Shown: in pieces, positions 31,710 through 43,259 of the stretch
How positions within the stretch are numbered: the first letter of the stretch is position 1
Layout of the letters: the number at the start of each line of letters is the position of its first letter
NCBI GenBank assembly: GCA_002245135.1
Contig: NGBS01000605.1
Coordinates: 1-64,000 of the forward strand
From: Proteromonas lacertae
Taxonomy: Eukaryota > Sar > Bigyra > Opalinata > Proteromonadidae
DNA length: 64,000 nt
Direction: 5' to 3'
Program-made: the position numbers and the translations under genes
Notes under the pieces: model-generated
What the model was told of the DNA's origin: nothing
Seen by the model: the letters and a program-made list of their open reading frames with translations, nothing else
Databases searched by the model: none

Positions 31710-34296
31710 ATGAGAAATCGATTAATAAAATTCATATTTATATTTACTTTTGTATGTTATTCCTTAGAAAGTCTTGGTTGCGAATATTCTTGCAAGTATA
31801 TATATTTCTATAAATAATTATATTTTAACGAAAATAGTCAACATGGCTATTGTGAAAATGGTAAATGTAAATGTGTACCTCCTTGGGATGGTCCAGACTG
31901 CTCAATTCAAAATTGTCCAACTGGTTTTGATTGGGGTGGTAATCATACAGAAATGGTACCATGCAGTGGTCGTGGTGTATGTTCACAATCAATATGCAAA
32001 TGCTATGATGGTTTTAAAGGAGTTGCTTGTCAAATTCTTAGTTGTCCAACAACTTCTGATGGAAAAGTATGTAGTGGACATGGAAGATGTTTATCGTCTA
32101 AACAACACTCTAAATTATCATTCGAGAATTGGAATTGTGATGGAACAACACCAGCACCAAAGCCTAAGATTAATTATTATTTGGAAAGTGATGAAAATGG
32201 TGAAAGTTGGGATGCTAATAGAATATTTGGATGTGAATGTGAAGGTGGATATACAGGATATGACTGTAGTATAAAGAAATGCCCATTAGGAGCAGTAAAT
32301 GAGAAAGACAAAGATGATACAACATCTTATCTAGTAAATCCATTGAAAGAATTAGGAACAATTAATAAAGTAACAAAAAGTGGTAGTTCTTCAGTTAATT
32401 TAGATATTCCAGCTAAATGGTCATTATTTATAAAGAATTGTGAAGATTCTGATGATGATAAAAGTGGTGCAATCTGTAAAGCACATAATATAACAGTTCC
32501 ATGTAATATAACATTAATAGAGTTAAGAGATGTAATTAGAAAGGATGGAATAGTGGATGATATAGTGATATATAGTGATAATGATTGTGATAGATTAAGC
32601 TGTAAGGGAGATATAAATTATGGCATTACTTCTACTCCTCCTTCTGGATCTAATGATTATACACTCAAATTTGTGTTTGTTGTTGATAAATCGTATTTTT
32701 ATATTATTGTTTATTTTATTTGTTAATAGTGCTGGTTTAGTTCAAGTAAGTGACGAGAAACAGAAAGATATCAATGGATATTGTTTAGGAATGTCAGATT
32801 CTACACCAACACCATCAAATCCATCTGGTTCTCTATTATACACTATTGCTGCTCCAAAAAGTAAAATGTATATGGAATGTAGTGGTTTATCAAAATGTAC
32901 AAATGGAATGTGTGAAAAATGTAATGTTGAAGTAGAAGATCAGAATTCATATTTATTAAAATCTCCAAATATTCCATTTACACCAAATGTAAGAAACTGT
33001 CAAGTAAGAGATAATGATGATGTAAATGAAGATATATGTATAATTAGTTTTTTTCATTATATTTAATAGATTGTAATTATGGTGGTATAATGGATGATCG
33101 TGATGAAAATACTAAATCACATAAACATTGTGTTTGTAATAAGAACTATAAAGGTCATGCTTGTGATGTAAGAACTTGTAAAGACTTAAAAGGAACTTCA
33201 TTCTATAGTTATGCATATGAGAATAATAAAGGACATAGCAGGGAAGTGTGTAGTGGAGAAGGGAATTGTGATGGAAATGGATGTAATTGTAGAAAAGGAT
33301 TTGTTGGTCAATCATGTAATAAATGTATATATATATATTGTTTATATATTTCTTCATTATTCTCTCTCTTTTTTTATTTCTCATGATTAACTATTTTTCT
33401 TATTCTTATTCATATATATTTCAATAGTAAGTTGTGGTAATAAATTAGCTTCATGGATGGTGAGTAATCCACGTTCAGAATGTTCTGGAAGAGGTGAATG
33501 TTTAGTAACAAGTGATTATTTACCTGATTATGATGGTTGGGATAAAAATTCAATTGGTATTTGTGATTGTTATGATGATTTTACTGGTTATAATTGTGAG
33601 TTTAGGAAATGTCCTTATGGTCCTGATCCTTTGGATTATTATAATTGTAATAGGAATAATGAATTACCTGGAGCACCATATATTGAAATATATGATACAA
33701 ATAAACTCACTTCTATTACAAAGTTGCATTTCTTTTCTATTGATATTAGTCAAACTATAAATAGTATAAATGATTTAAACAATGCATTATTAAAAACACT
33801 GAAATTAGAAGGGTATATTTTATATTTTATTATTATAATAAATAGGCCAATATCATATTATAAATGTTCAGATGGAGGTAGTAGTACTCCAAAATGTAGT
33901 CAATCAATTGAATTAGGAGATGGAACTGATGGCAAATGGAAGAAATTATCATCAACAGATACAACATTTCCTATTCCAAATACTCATTTCAGAATATATT
34001 TCCATTATTACTGTGTTGATGATTTAAGAAGACAGACAATTAAACCAGATAAAGAATCATATATAAAAATCACAGCAGAGTCTGATAGTAGTACTAAAGA
34101 ATTTGGTATAAATGAGGGAAGACTACCCTGTTATGAGTGTAGTAATCAAGGAATATGTGACAAACTATCAGGTGTATGTAAATGTCTAGGTAGATATGTG
34201 AGTAGTAGTGGAGTAGATGAAAATGGTGAGATAAATGTTGGAAGGAGAGGAGATTGTAGTTATTTAACCAACTACTATCATGAAACTGAAGTTTAA
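31710..34296 (+). CDS. Secreted EGF-repeat (tenascin/teneurin-like) protein
   Basis: Extracellular Cys-rich protein of about 790 residues. It begins with a signal peptide MRNRLIKFIFIFTFVCYS. EGF-like modules follow, for example QHGYCENGKCKCVPPWDGPD, SGRGVCSQSICKCYDGFKG, SGHGRC, and later SGEGNCDGNGCNCRKGFVG, SGRGECLV and SNQGICDKLSGVCKC. Between EGF pairs lie longer beta-rich, N-glycosylatable spacers. Introns: 31796-31837, 32693-32729, 33038-33069, 33325-33427 and probably 33812-33844. The last is 33 nt, in phase and stop-free, so retention would add 11 residues. There is no C-terminal membrane helix, which suggests secretion. A matrix or adhesion role is inferred from the repeats only. Confidence 0.75.
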
Positions 34297-34354
34297 TATA
34301 TTGTTTTTATTATTTATTTTAATTACTTAATTATTAATGTTTTTTTTTGTTTAG

Positions 34355-34374
34355 TTCAAATCTATTTTGAATAA
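34355..34374. promoter_or_regulatory. Repeated palindrome-like 20-mer upstream of WD40 gene
   Basis: Exact second copy of the 29585-29604 sequence, with arms TTCAAA and TTTTGAA around TCTA. It lies 38 bases before the ATG of the EF-hand/WD40 gene. It could be a transcription-factor site, but two copies are weak evidence. Confidence 0.3.
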
Positions 34375-34411
34375 TAGTCGTTTCAATTTCTGTTTTATCG
34401 TTTTGAAAAAT

Positions 34412-37400
34412 ATGTTAAGAAGAATACATTCTAAGGCAAAAATAAGAAAAAGTACAGATATACAGAAGCCACAGGATGATAGTGAAGTGTTTTGTGTAGA
34501 GGATAACTGTCGTTTTTGTAAAGGTAGGTTATATCGTGGTAAAAGTTCTAGTAAAATATCATATTATGTTCCTGGAGAGACTGAAATTGAGGAGAAAGAA
34601 GTTGAATTATCACCAAGAGCTCAAGTATGAATATCCTCTCATGTTATCATTCATAGTTATCAGCTGATAGACAAGCAAGAAGAAATTTAGTCTCATCAAT
34701 AGTAGGTGCTTTAGGAGATACAGGCTTATCAATTTTAAGAGATAGATTCGAAGAATCAAGACAGAGTGGTGGATTATTACTCGATGAATTTATCCAACTA
34801 TTATTATCACAATTACCCTCAATAGAAGAACTTCAAAAAGAAGTATGTGATGGATGTCACCCAAAAGACAGAGATGAAGTAATAGTGACATTAACAGATT
34901 TATTTGCAGATATAAAAGGCTTAGAAAATCGTCTCTCTTACTCAGAATTCACTGCCTATATCACAGATCATATCATTGCGCCTGAAACATCAACAATCAA
35001 CTTATCTGAAGCTGATTTAATACCTCCTTATAGAAAGTCATTATATTCACAAGCACAACGACATTTACACCAAGTCCAACAAATCAAATATTGTGCCAAT
35101 ATCGACTCAGTTGCTGTATTAGAAAAAGGTGTGAAATATATAAAATTATATAATACTAATACAAGTCAACAAACTGCAATATTACAAGGGAATAGGGGTA
35201 TTCCAATGAGTGTAGATTATATAAATAGTAAATATTATTTAGTTACTGCTTGTGCTAATAATACTATCGCTATATGGTATATATATATTTCATTTTTATT
35301 TATTAATTTATTATAGGGATTGTAATGCAGGAATAACTCAATATCAAATAGCAGAAAAGCCAGCAGGTACTCCACTCCGTTGGTTAACTGACGATGTACA
35401 AATGTCATTACATTACAGTGAAAAGGTACAAAAACTATACAGTGGAAGTACTGAAGGTAAATTATACATTTGGGATATCAATGATCGTGAAGAAATTGGC
35501 CAATTAAAACATCATAATAAAGCAGCACATCAAGATATGGTAATGGATATTAAATTCATTGATAGTTTGGATAATATCTTAACATGTTCAATGGATAAAA
35601 CTATAGGATTATGGGATGTTTATACTGGTCATAGAAGACAATTATATACAGGTCATACCAAGGGTGTATTGAGTGTAGATTATATGGATACTCTGCAAAT
35701 AGTAGTAAGTGCTGGATTTGATCATGATATATACTTATGGGGACCTTTTACTGGACAATTAGTGAAGAGGTATATATATAATTTTCTTATTTTTATTTAT
35801 ATTTTTATATTTTAGATTATCTGGTCATATGTTTCCACTTACTGGTGTATATTCTGTACCAAACACCTATGAATTAATCTCAGTAGATTGTAATGGAACT
35901 TACAAGATATGGGATGTTAGAACATTTGAATGTGTTCAATCATTCTATGATGAAGCTGGTAGTAGTCTCAATGGACAATTAACTGCATTCTGTTATGATC
36001 AGAAACATCATCGAATATTTGGTTCATGTAGAAGAATGCAAATATATGAACAAAAGCCACAAGATAGAACAAAGTTTACACACTTATCATCTATCGCTTC
36101 AGCATTGTATGAGCCTGTATCATTAACATTTGTTACTTCTGCTGGTAAAACAATCAAAATATGGGATGCTTTAACTGGTAAAATTAGATATATGTATCAA
36201 GATTTATTAACATCTGATATATCTTACATGTGTTTAAATCCTTCAGGTAAAAGGATATATATTGGTTGCAACAATGGTTCTATTAAAGTATACGATTATC
36301 CAGTACTGAATTACATTAAAGATATGGCTCCTCATAAAGCTGAAGTAACTGCAATCCATTATATAGAGAAGGACAATGCAATATTAACCACTAGTTGGGA
36401 TAGATTTATAACAGTTCAAGATGATAGTACAAATGACAGAGGTGTAGTGACAAGAGTATTTACATTAGATTTAGGACATATTGATGATATTACACACTGT
36501 ATATTTGATTATAAGAAGGATTTGGTAGTTACAGGTTCACCTGATTGTAGTGTAAGATTTTGGATTTATTCAACAGGTAAACCTGAAGGTAATATTCAAT
36601 TGAGATATCAGATTACTGCATTGTGTTTATTATCACCTTATCCTGTGGTTGCTATTGGTGATTCAAGTGGTCATATATCAGTATATATATTATGTTATTT
36701 ATTTATATGAATATATATAGTTTTGGGGAACAAATGATTGTATTTATACTTATCAAGAGTTATTAGAAAGTCCTCATTATAGAAATGGTTTTAATATTTC
36801 CAGAGAAACTGAAACTGCTATTGTATCAGCGATTTGTTATGATAAGAAAAGGAATTATTTAATCACTGGAGATGTGTATGGTTATTTACATGCTTGGAAT
36901 ATTCAACAAGCTATCAAATTTTGGTCAATTACAGGAAAGTATAATTTTATATCTTTTATTCTTATTTTAAAATAGAACAAGTAAAGCTCAAAAAGTAAGT
37001 GTCACGTTAGATAGATTAAAGGAATTGATGCCTGCTAATTGCTTCTGGTTAGAATGGAGATGTCAAAGTCACACTGACTTAATCAGTTCAATTCAATTAA
37101 TTGAAAAGCCAAGATCGTTGTTAATCACTTCAGATGATGGTCGTGTGTCAATATGCAATGAAAATGGTACAAGATTAGGTGTATTACTAACAGAACATGA
37201 TCCAGAAGCCAAATGGAGTTTCAATATTGATGTTGATGAGATATATCATGTAGAGGATGAGAGATTAGAACATGTGAAAAATGATTTAGTTAGGTATAAT
37301 ATATAATTATAATGTATAGATTACCTCGATTAGTTCCAAAAGTACCTGAAGTAGATAATTCCAATAGAAAGTCTTGGTGATGATGATACAATTGCAAGAC

Positions 37401-37501
37401 ATTATACAATGAGTGAGTTGAGGGAACAGATAATGAATGAAATTCCAAGATTGAAAGAAAAGAGTGTAAGAGAATATTCAAAATTTGATTTAACTGATTA
37501 G
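34412..37501 (+). CDS. EF-hand/WD40 protein (WDR49/CFAP337-like)
   Basis: About 950 residues. The N-terminal 60 residues include a small Cys pattern (CVEDNCRFCKGR). A helical, EF-hand-like region follows (LFADIKGLENRLSYSEFTAY), then a run of at least ten WD40 repeats, e.g. SMDKTIGLWDVYTGHRRQLY, VDCNGTYKIWDVRTFE, TSAGKTIKIWDALTGK, SPDCSVRFWIYSTGK. The architecture matches the WDR49/WDR64 group, whose algal member is the axonemal protein CFAP337, so a ciliary role is plausible. Introns: 34625-34656, 35277-35316, 35770-35815, 36681-36720, 36939-36975, 37294-37319. The last 45 residues (DDDTIARHYTMSELREQIM...) need a one-base shift near 37352-37358. The stop is TAG 37499-37501. Confidence 0.75.
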
Positions 37502-37564
37502 ATTAGTAATTTAATTTATTTTTACTTTTATGTAATAATTTCATGTAAATTGTTCGCTTTGTTT

Positions 37565-37572
37565 GGCTTGAT
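37565..37572 (+). promoter_or_regulatory. GGCTTGAT upstream motif
   Basis: GGCTTGAT in the context TTTGGCTTGAT-G-GTTTTT lies 41 bases before the ATG of the first Hsp110-like gene. The same octamer lies in gene orientation before the CR gene (11167-11174) and before the third Hsp110-like gene (51559-51566), and inverted before Hsp70 copy 3 (20179-20186). AGCTTGAT/GGCTTGAC variants precede the ODC-like and EGF genes. Confidence 0.3.
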
Positions 37573-37613
37573 GGTTTTTGAGTGTTTAGATATTTTATTT
37601 GTCAAATTGTCAA

Positions 37614-40600
37614 ATGGATTCAAAGGGTGAAATATATTCTGTTGGAATCGATTTTGGTAGTAATTACATAAAATTGGTTGATATCAAGAATAATCAGGTT
37701 CGATTGTTAGAAAACCCTTTATCACACAAGAAAACTCAGTATGACAGTATGCATTTAATTCATTTAGGACAGCTGTTGAATATCGTGGTGAGAATAGGCT
37801 TGCTGGTGATTCTATTTCAAAATTTGTATTTTACAGTAGATATATTATTTAGCCCAGAAAATCAAATACAATTATACCAGGCTGTATAACTATCATTGGC
37901 TTGACAAAAGAAGAAGCTAAAGAAGATCTTGAATTCTTCCATCCCACGTTGATTAAGGGTGATTCAGAGGAAGTTGAATTTATTGTATTTATATTCTTTA
38001 ACTATTTTTGTAGGTTAAATACAAAAAGGATGAAAAAGACGAAAAAAGTGAAAAAATCATTAATCCACTGACCGTCAATTTGCAGTTGATAAAAATGATA
38101 AAGAACAATATAAAAATGTATACAGAAAATGACATTAGAGGAGTACAATATGTAGTTTCATATCCACCATATTACACTGAAAAACAACTAAATTATCTCC
38201 AACAACTGTATTATGTGTCAGGATTACAGAATGTGGAATTATTACCAGAGTATGTAGTTAGTGGATTATGTTATGGTTATGAAAATGACAATAATATTCA
38301 AATAAACAAAGTTGATCAATACATTATTATCGTTGATATGGGTAATGCATGTACAACTTCAACTGTATGTAAATACTCAGAAAGAAAGATGGAAATATTA
38401 TCAACTGCATATAAGAAAATAGGTGGTAGAAATATTGATAAATCGTTGATTGATTATATATATGACAAAATGAGAGGAGAGTTTGAATCTATACCTGAAT
38501 TAAAAGATGATGTTACACTCTATTCAAAGATTAAAAACTCTGTGATTATTAGTAAAGAGAAATTAAGTGCTGATGGTGCAGATACTGTATATGTTGAATA
38601 TTATATTGATTTAGATCTCTTTATCTGTTGAGAATGTAAAAAGTGATGAAGATTTTGAATATGTTTTAAGTACAGATGAAATAAAAAATGAAATACAAAA
38701 GAATGGAATAGATAAACAATTATGCGATGTTGTGAATGAATCAATTGATAAAAGTGGTTTAACTGATGCAGAAAAGAGTAAATTAGAAATAACAATAATA
38801 GGTGGATCTTTAAGAATTCCATATTTAAAACAAAAATTGATTGATTTATTGAAAAGTATTAATGGAAAAGAAAAATTAATTCAAACTATGAATATGGATG
38901 AATCTACAGTAAGAGGATGTGGTTATTATTATTTACAGAAGAATAAAGCATGGGATTATGTAATGGAGAATAGAGTTGTAGATATTAGAATAGAAAAAGT
39001 GAAACATGAAGATGAATTATATGATGATGTAAAAGCTGCTTGGGAAGATGAAAAGAAAATGGAAGGAAAAGATAAAAGGATTAATGAAATATCGAAATAT
39101 AAAAATGATATTGATTCAGCTATGTATTTTTATATAGTATTATATTTATTATAGAAATATGTTCAGTGGTTTGAGAGATGAAGATATAGAAGAAGGTGAT
39201 AAAGAAACAGTAAGTCATTGTTTATTCCAGCTAAGAACATTTGCAGCTACTATCGGCGCTCAATCAGATACTATTTTAGGAATGGTTAAAGAGTTCTATA
39301 AACAATATTGCAGATTATTAAACAAATATGATGAAAGTGTATTTTTTATTACTTATATTATTCTATAGAGAAAAGCAAGAAAGATTGAACTACGATATGC
39401 AATGTATTTATTATTTATGTCATTTTCTTTATAGTGAAACATATAAAAAACAAAGAGATTTAGTGAAACAAGAAATTCAAAAATCAACAATAGATAAAAT
39501 TTCAGAAATTGAAAAGGTGTTGGATAGTAAAGAAGGAGGTTATTCATTGTTGGAAGATTATAATGCCAAGATAAAGGAAGTTCAGAAATATATCAGTTTA
39601 TTACCTGTATATATTCATTGAAAGATATATATTTTCTAGCCACCATCAAAAATTGACTTAAATGCGACAATTGCATTTAATCAGGATCAAATGAAGAATG
39701 AATTGATACAGAAGTTAAATACACAATTGTATGAATGTTATTCTATTTATTCTTTATTATAGTGATGTATTAACTGATATAGATTCATACAATAAAAACT
39801 ATCATGATAGATTTATTGCAATTAAAGATTGGTATGAAAATGTTAGTAATAAATATTCATTATCAGTTGCAGTTCTGAATAACAAAATCAGTGAAATAGA
39901 ATCATTAATTAATTCATATTTTGATGATAGTATTGCTCATCAAGCAGATAGTTATAATCCTGATGATAATTATCCAGTTGTTGCTGAAGAATCTTACAGA
40001 AATATGAATGGAAGTAATATATCAAAAAGAAAGAATACTATTGAAAGGCAAAATGAATTAATAGTATTACAGTCAAGAATGTATATTTATAATATTATGT
40101 TTATGGCTTTAACTTATTAATTAGAACTACTTATGAAACTCTGTTCAATGAAATATCTAATAAAGATTCAACTATTTCTTGTGAATATAGAGATAGTTTG
40201 AATATTTGGTTCGAAAGATGTAAATCAAATCTTAAAGATTATTCATATCAAGAAATTCAGAATAAAGAAAATGAATTATCAGAGAAGATTGAAGAATTAA
40301 GAGTATAATTAGTCATATTTTATTCATAATAGAGAATGAAAGAAATATTGATTTATGGAATTGAAATAGAGAATTATTTAGATGAGATTAAACAATTTTA
40401 TGAAGAAAATAAAATTCAAGATGAAGAAGTATTTCAGCAAATAGTAAAATATAAAAAGAAACTTCATAAACACTCTCTAGATAAATGTACAATGGATTAT
40501 TTGAAAGAAAAAAATGACTCAATTCATGAGAATATAGATCAATATTATTTACCATTAAAATACCAAAAATTGTTGTATATTCTATCGCATATCTTTCAAA

Positions 40601-43083
40601 TAGTGAGAAATATATAAGCAAATATAATGATTATAGTAGTAAGATCGATTTAAAATTTTACAGAAAGAATCATGACAAAATATTAAGTTATCATTTGAAA
40701 TATGAAGCAAAAGATACTGTTTATTTAGAAGATTTAAATAAACAAGTAAAAGCATTAGAAAAAGGATTAGTAAGACTTGATGTATATAATATATATATTA
40801 TTATTACATTGTAGAAAGCAATTGAAGTGGAAGAGAAGAAGAAAGTTGTAATTGAATATTTAAATACATTAAAAGAACACAGTTTTATAAATAATGATGA
40901 TTATAATGTTTATATTATGGAATTAAAAGAATTAACAGAGAAAGATGAAGTAGAAGATAAAATAGATGAAATTAAATCACAATATCATACTTATGATTTA
41001 TATGTTCAGTTTAGAGATGAATTGTATCTTTTTTATTGATATTGTAAATAGAATAAAATATACAAAAGTTATGGATGAAGTTAAGAATCTTATAACAATA
41101 AAGAATGTTAAAATAGATAAAGGAGTAATAGATGTTTATGAGAAAAAGAAATCCGAATATGAAAGCTTTTTTGCTAGAATAGATATATCGAAAATGGAAC
41201 AAAAAGAAATATCAGATAAAACTAATGAAATAATGAAGAAAACTAAAAGACTTGAAGTATTGCTTTTATTTTTATATGAAATAGAAAATACTATATAATT
41301 TCAATAAAAGAGAAGAACTATTAAAAGAATTGTATTAATTATAATAGATATTGTTTTGTAATAGACCTCCATTATCAGAAGGAAATGAGAAATGGTCAAA
41401 AGAATCTGTAGATTATTCTAATGGTCAAATGGGTGATTTTATTAAGAGGTTAGATAACATTGATATCTCTGATACTGATGAATTTGAATCACTTGAAGAA
41501 GAAATTACAAAAGAATTAAAACATTATAATCTGTATAAAGATGTGATAAAGAAGATGTATAGAATAGATTGAATTTACAATTATAATAGATATGAAGTGG
41601 AAAGATTATATAGAAAATACAAATTTACTCATATGAAGGGATTAATTGACAAAAATATGAAATGGCCAAATGAACATTCTTATCGAGAGACATTAAATGA
41701 TGAATTAGAAAAGAAAGAAAAAGAACTTGATAAATTGATAAATAGAATTAAAGTATATAAATAATTAATGTTATTTATTTATTAGAGAACAAAAGAAAGA
41801 GTAAAGCTGAAAGAATTTTATGAAATTTTTATGTATTTTTTTTTATATATTATAATATATTAGTGACATTAATTGTGTAGATTCAAAACAGAAAGAGAAA
41901 TATTCAAAAGAATTAGAAGAGATTGATCCAACTGAACAAGAATCAGAAAATGAGTTTAATTTATTAAAACAAAGATTGGAACAAGAATTAGGAATAAAAA
42001 TAGAAGAAGAGATTAGTGATAATGAAGATGATGATAATTTACCAATTCAAGCAGAAAATAGTAATCATCAACAACTAAAAATTACTCCGCCAGTTAATTA
42101 TAACTCTCTTCAAAGTGAAACTAATGTTAATCAAGCAGCAGATAATGGTTTAAATAATCAACCTCCAAATAATGGTTTAAATAATCAACCTCCAAATAAT
42201 GGTTTAAATAATCAACTTTCAAATAATGGTTTAAATAATCAACCTCCAAATAATGGTTTAAATAATCAACCTCCAAATAATGGTTTAAATAATCAACCTC
42301 CAAATAATGGTTTAAATAATCAACCTCCAAATAATGGTTTAAATAATCAACCTCCAAATAATGGTTTAAATAATCAACCTCCAAATAATGGTTTAAATAA
42401 TCAACTTTCAAATAATGGTTCAAATAATCAACTTTCAAATAATCCTAATCAATCACAACCTCAAGTTGCTTATCTTATTCCAAAATGTATATTTTTGATT
42501 TTTATTATAGTCACCACAATACAATTATTATATTTCTTCACTTCCATTGATTAAAGCAGATATTCATAATATTCAACTTATTCTATATTGTTTTAATGAT
42601 TTAGGAATGAAAAAGAAAATCCCAGAATTATATAATACTATTAATTCACTTCCTAATCAAAATCCAACAAATCAAAATTATGAAGTATTCATGAAATGTG
42701 TTGATGAAATGAATGAAATCATTGGATTTATTAAGACTATATTACAATATTACATGTATATTTGTATATTAGTGTATATGAATAGAGATGTTGTAGGGAA
42801 AATCAATAAATTTTCAACACAACAGTATTTACCTTTATTAAATCAAAATTCAATAAAAGTATATGATTATTGTGTTGCAATTAAATCGTTGTGTGATTTG
42901 AAAGTTAAACTTGAAAATCCTCAACCACAACCACAATATCCACAACAACAACAGATTCAAACACTACAACAATACCAACAACAACAACAATATGTACAAA
43001 CACAACCACAATATCTACCAACTCAGCAACAGTATCCACAACAACAATACAATCATAATTATCAACCACCACCTTACAAATAA
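37614..43083 (+). CDS. Hsp110-like head fused to long coiled coil (copy X)
   Basis: Multi-exon gene for a protein of about 1,500 residues. The head (about 1-430) matches the Hsp110/Sse nucleotide-binding domain more than Hsp70. It has GIDFGSNYIKLV, PEYVVSGLCYGY, IVDMGNACTTSTV (no GGGTFD), KIGGRNIDKSLIDYI, KEKLSADGADTISLSVE and TIIGGSLRIPYLK, then MNMDESTVRGCGYYY. Introns near the 5' end are 37739-37767, 37826-37852, 37985-38013 and 38587-38614, only 27-29 nt. From about 39000 the frame continues through roughly 15 short exons of Lys/Glu/Ile-rich coiled coil, then a tandem 9-residue repeat (42141-42437) and a Gln/Pro-rich tail ending QPPPYK. Missing phosphate-2 glycines suggest weak or no ATP hydrolysis. 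I have not resolved every intron in the coil. Confidence 0.7.
42141..42437 (+). repeat. 27-nt coding minisatellite, 11 units
   Basis: Eleven perfect-register 27-base units encode NNGLNNQPP, with variants DNGLNNQPP (unit 1), NNGLNNQLS (units 3 and 10) and NNGSNNQLS (unit 11). Units 4-9 are the same at the protein level and nearly so in DNA, a sign of recent unequal exchange. It lies in frame near the C-terminus of the first Hsp110-like coiled-coil protein and probably forms a flexible, Asn/Gln-rich spacer. Confidence 0.95.
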
Positions 43084-43259
43084 TCAATAAATAGAATTAA
43101 TTCCATCTATCTTATTCTCTTATTTTATTCATTTTTTTTGTATTGTAATGTATATGTAGTTGTGTGTAAAACATATATATCTATATTTAACACTTTGTAC
43201 ATAAAATTTTATGTAAATACTTCATCAAGCAAAGCTTGGATTAAAAATGTTAAGAAGAA

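Noticed and set aside
31774-32274. Alternative plus-strand frame overlapping the EGF gene
   Set aside because: Low-complexity Val/Leu/Asn translation of the EGF exon in a second frame; the Cys-rich frame is clearly the coding one.
42141-42437. Regular repeat array resembling a CRISPR
   Set aside because: Units are contiguous without unique spacers and encode protein in a eukaryotic exon.
42127-42438. Minus-strand open frame repeating VDYLNHYLE
   Set aside because: It is the antisense of the in-frame 27-base minisatellite, with no start context or exons around it.
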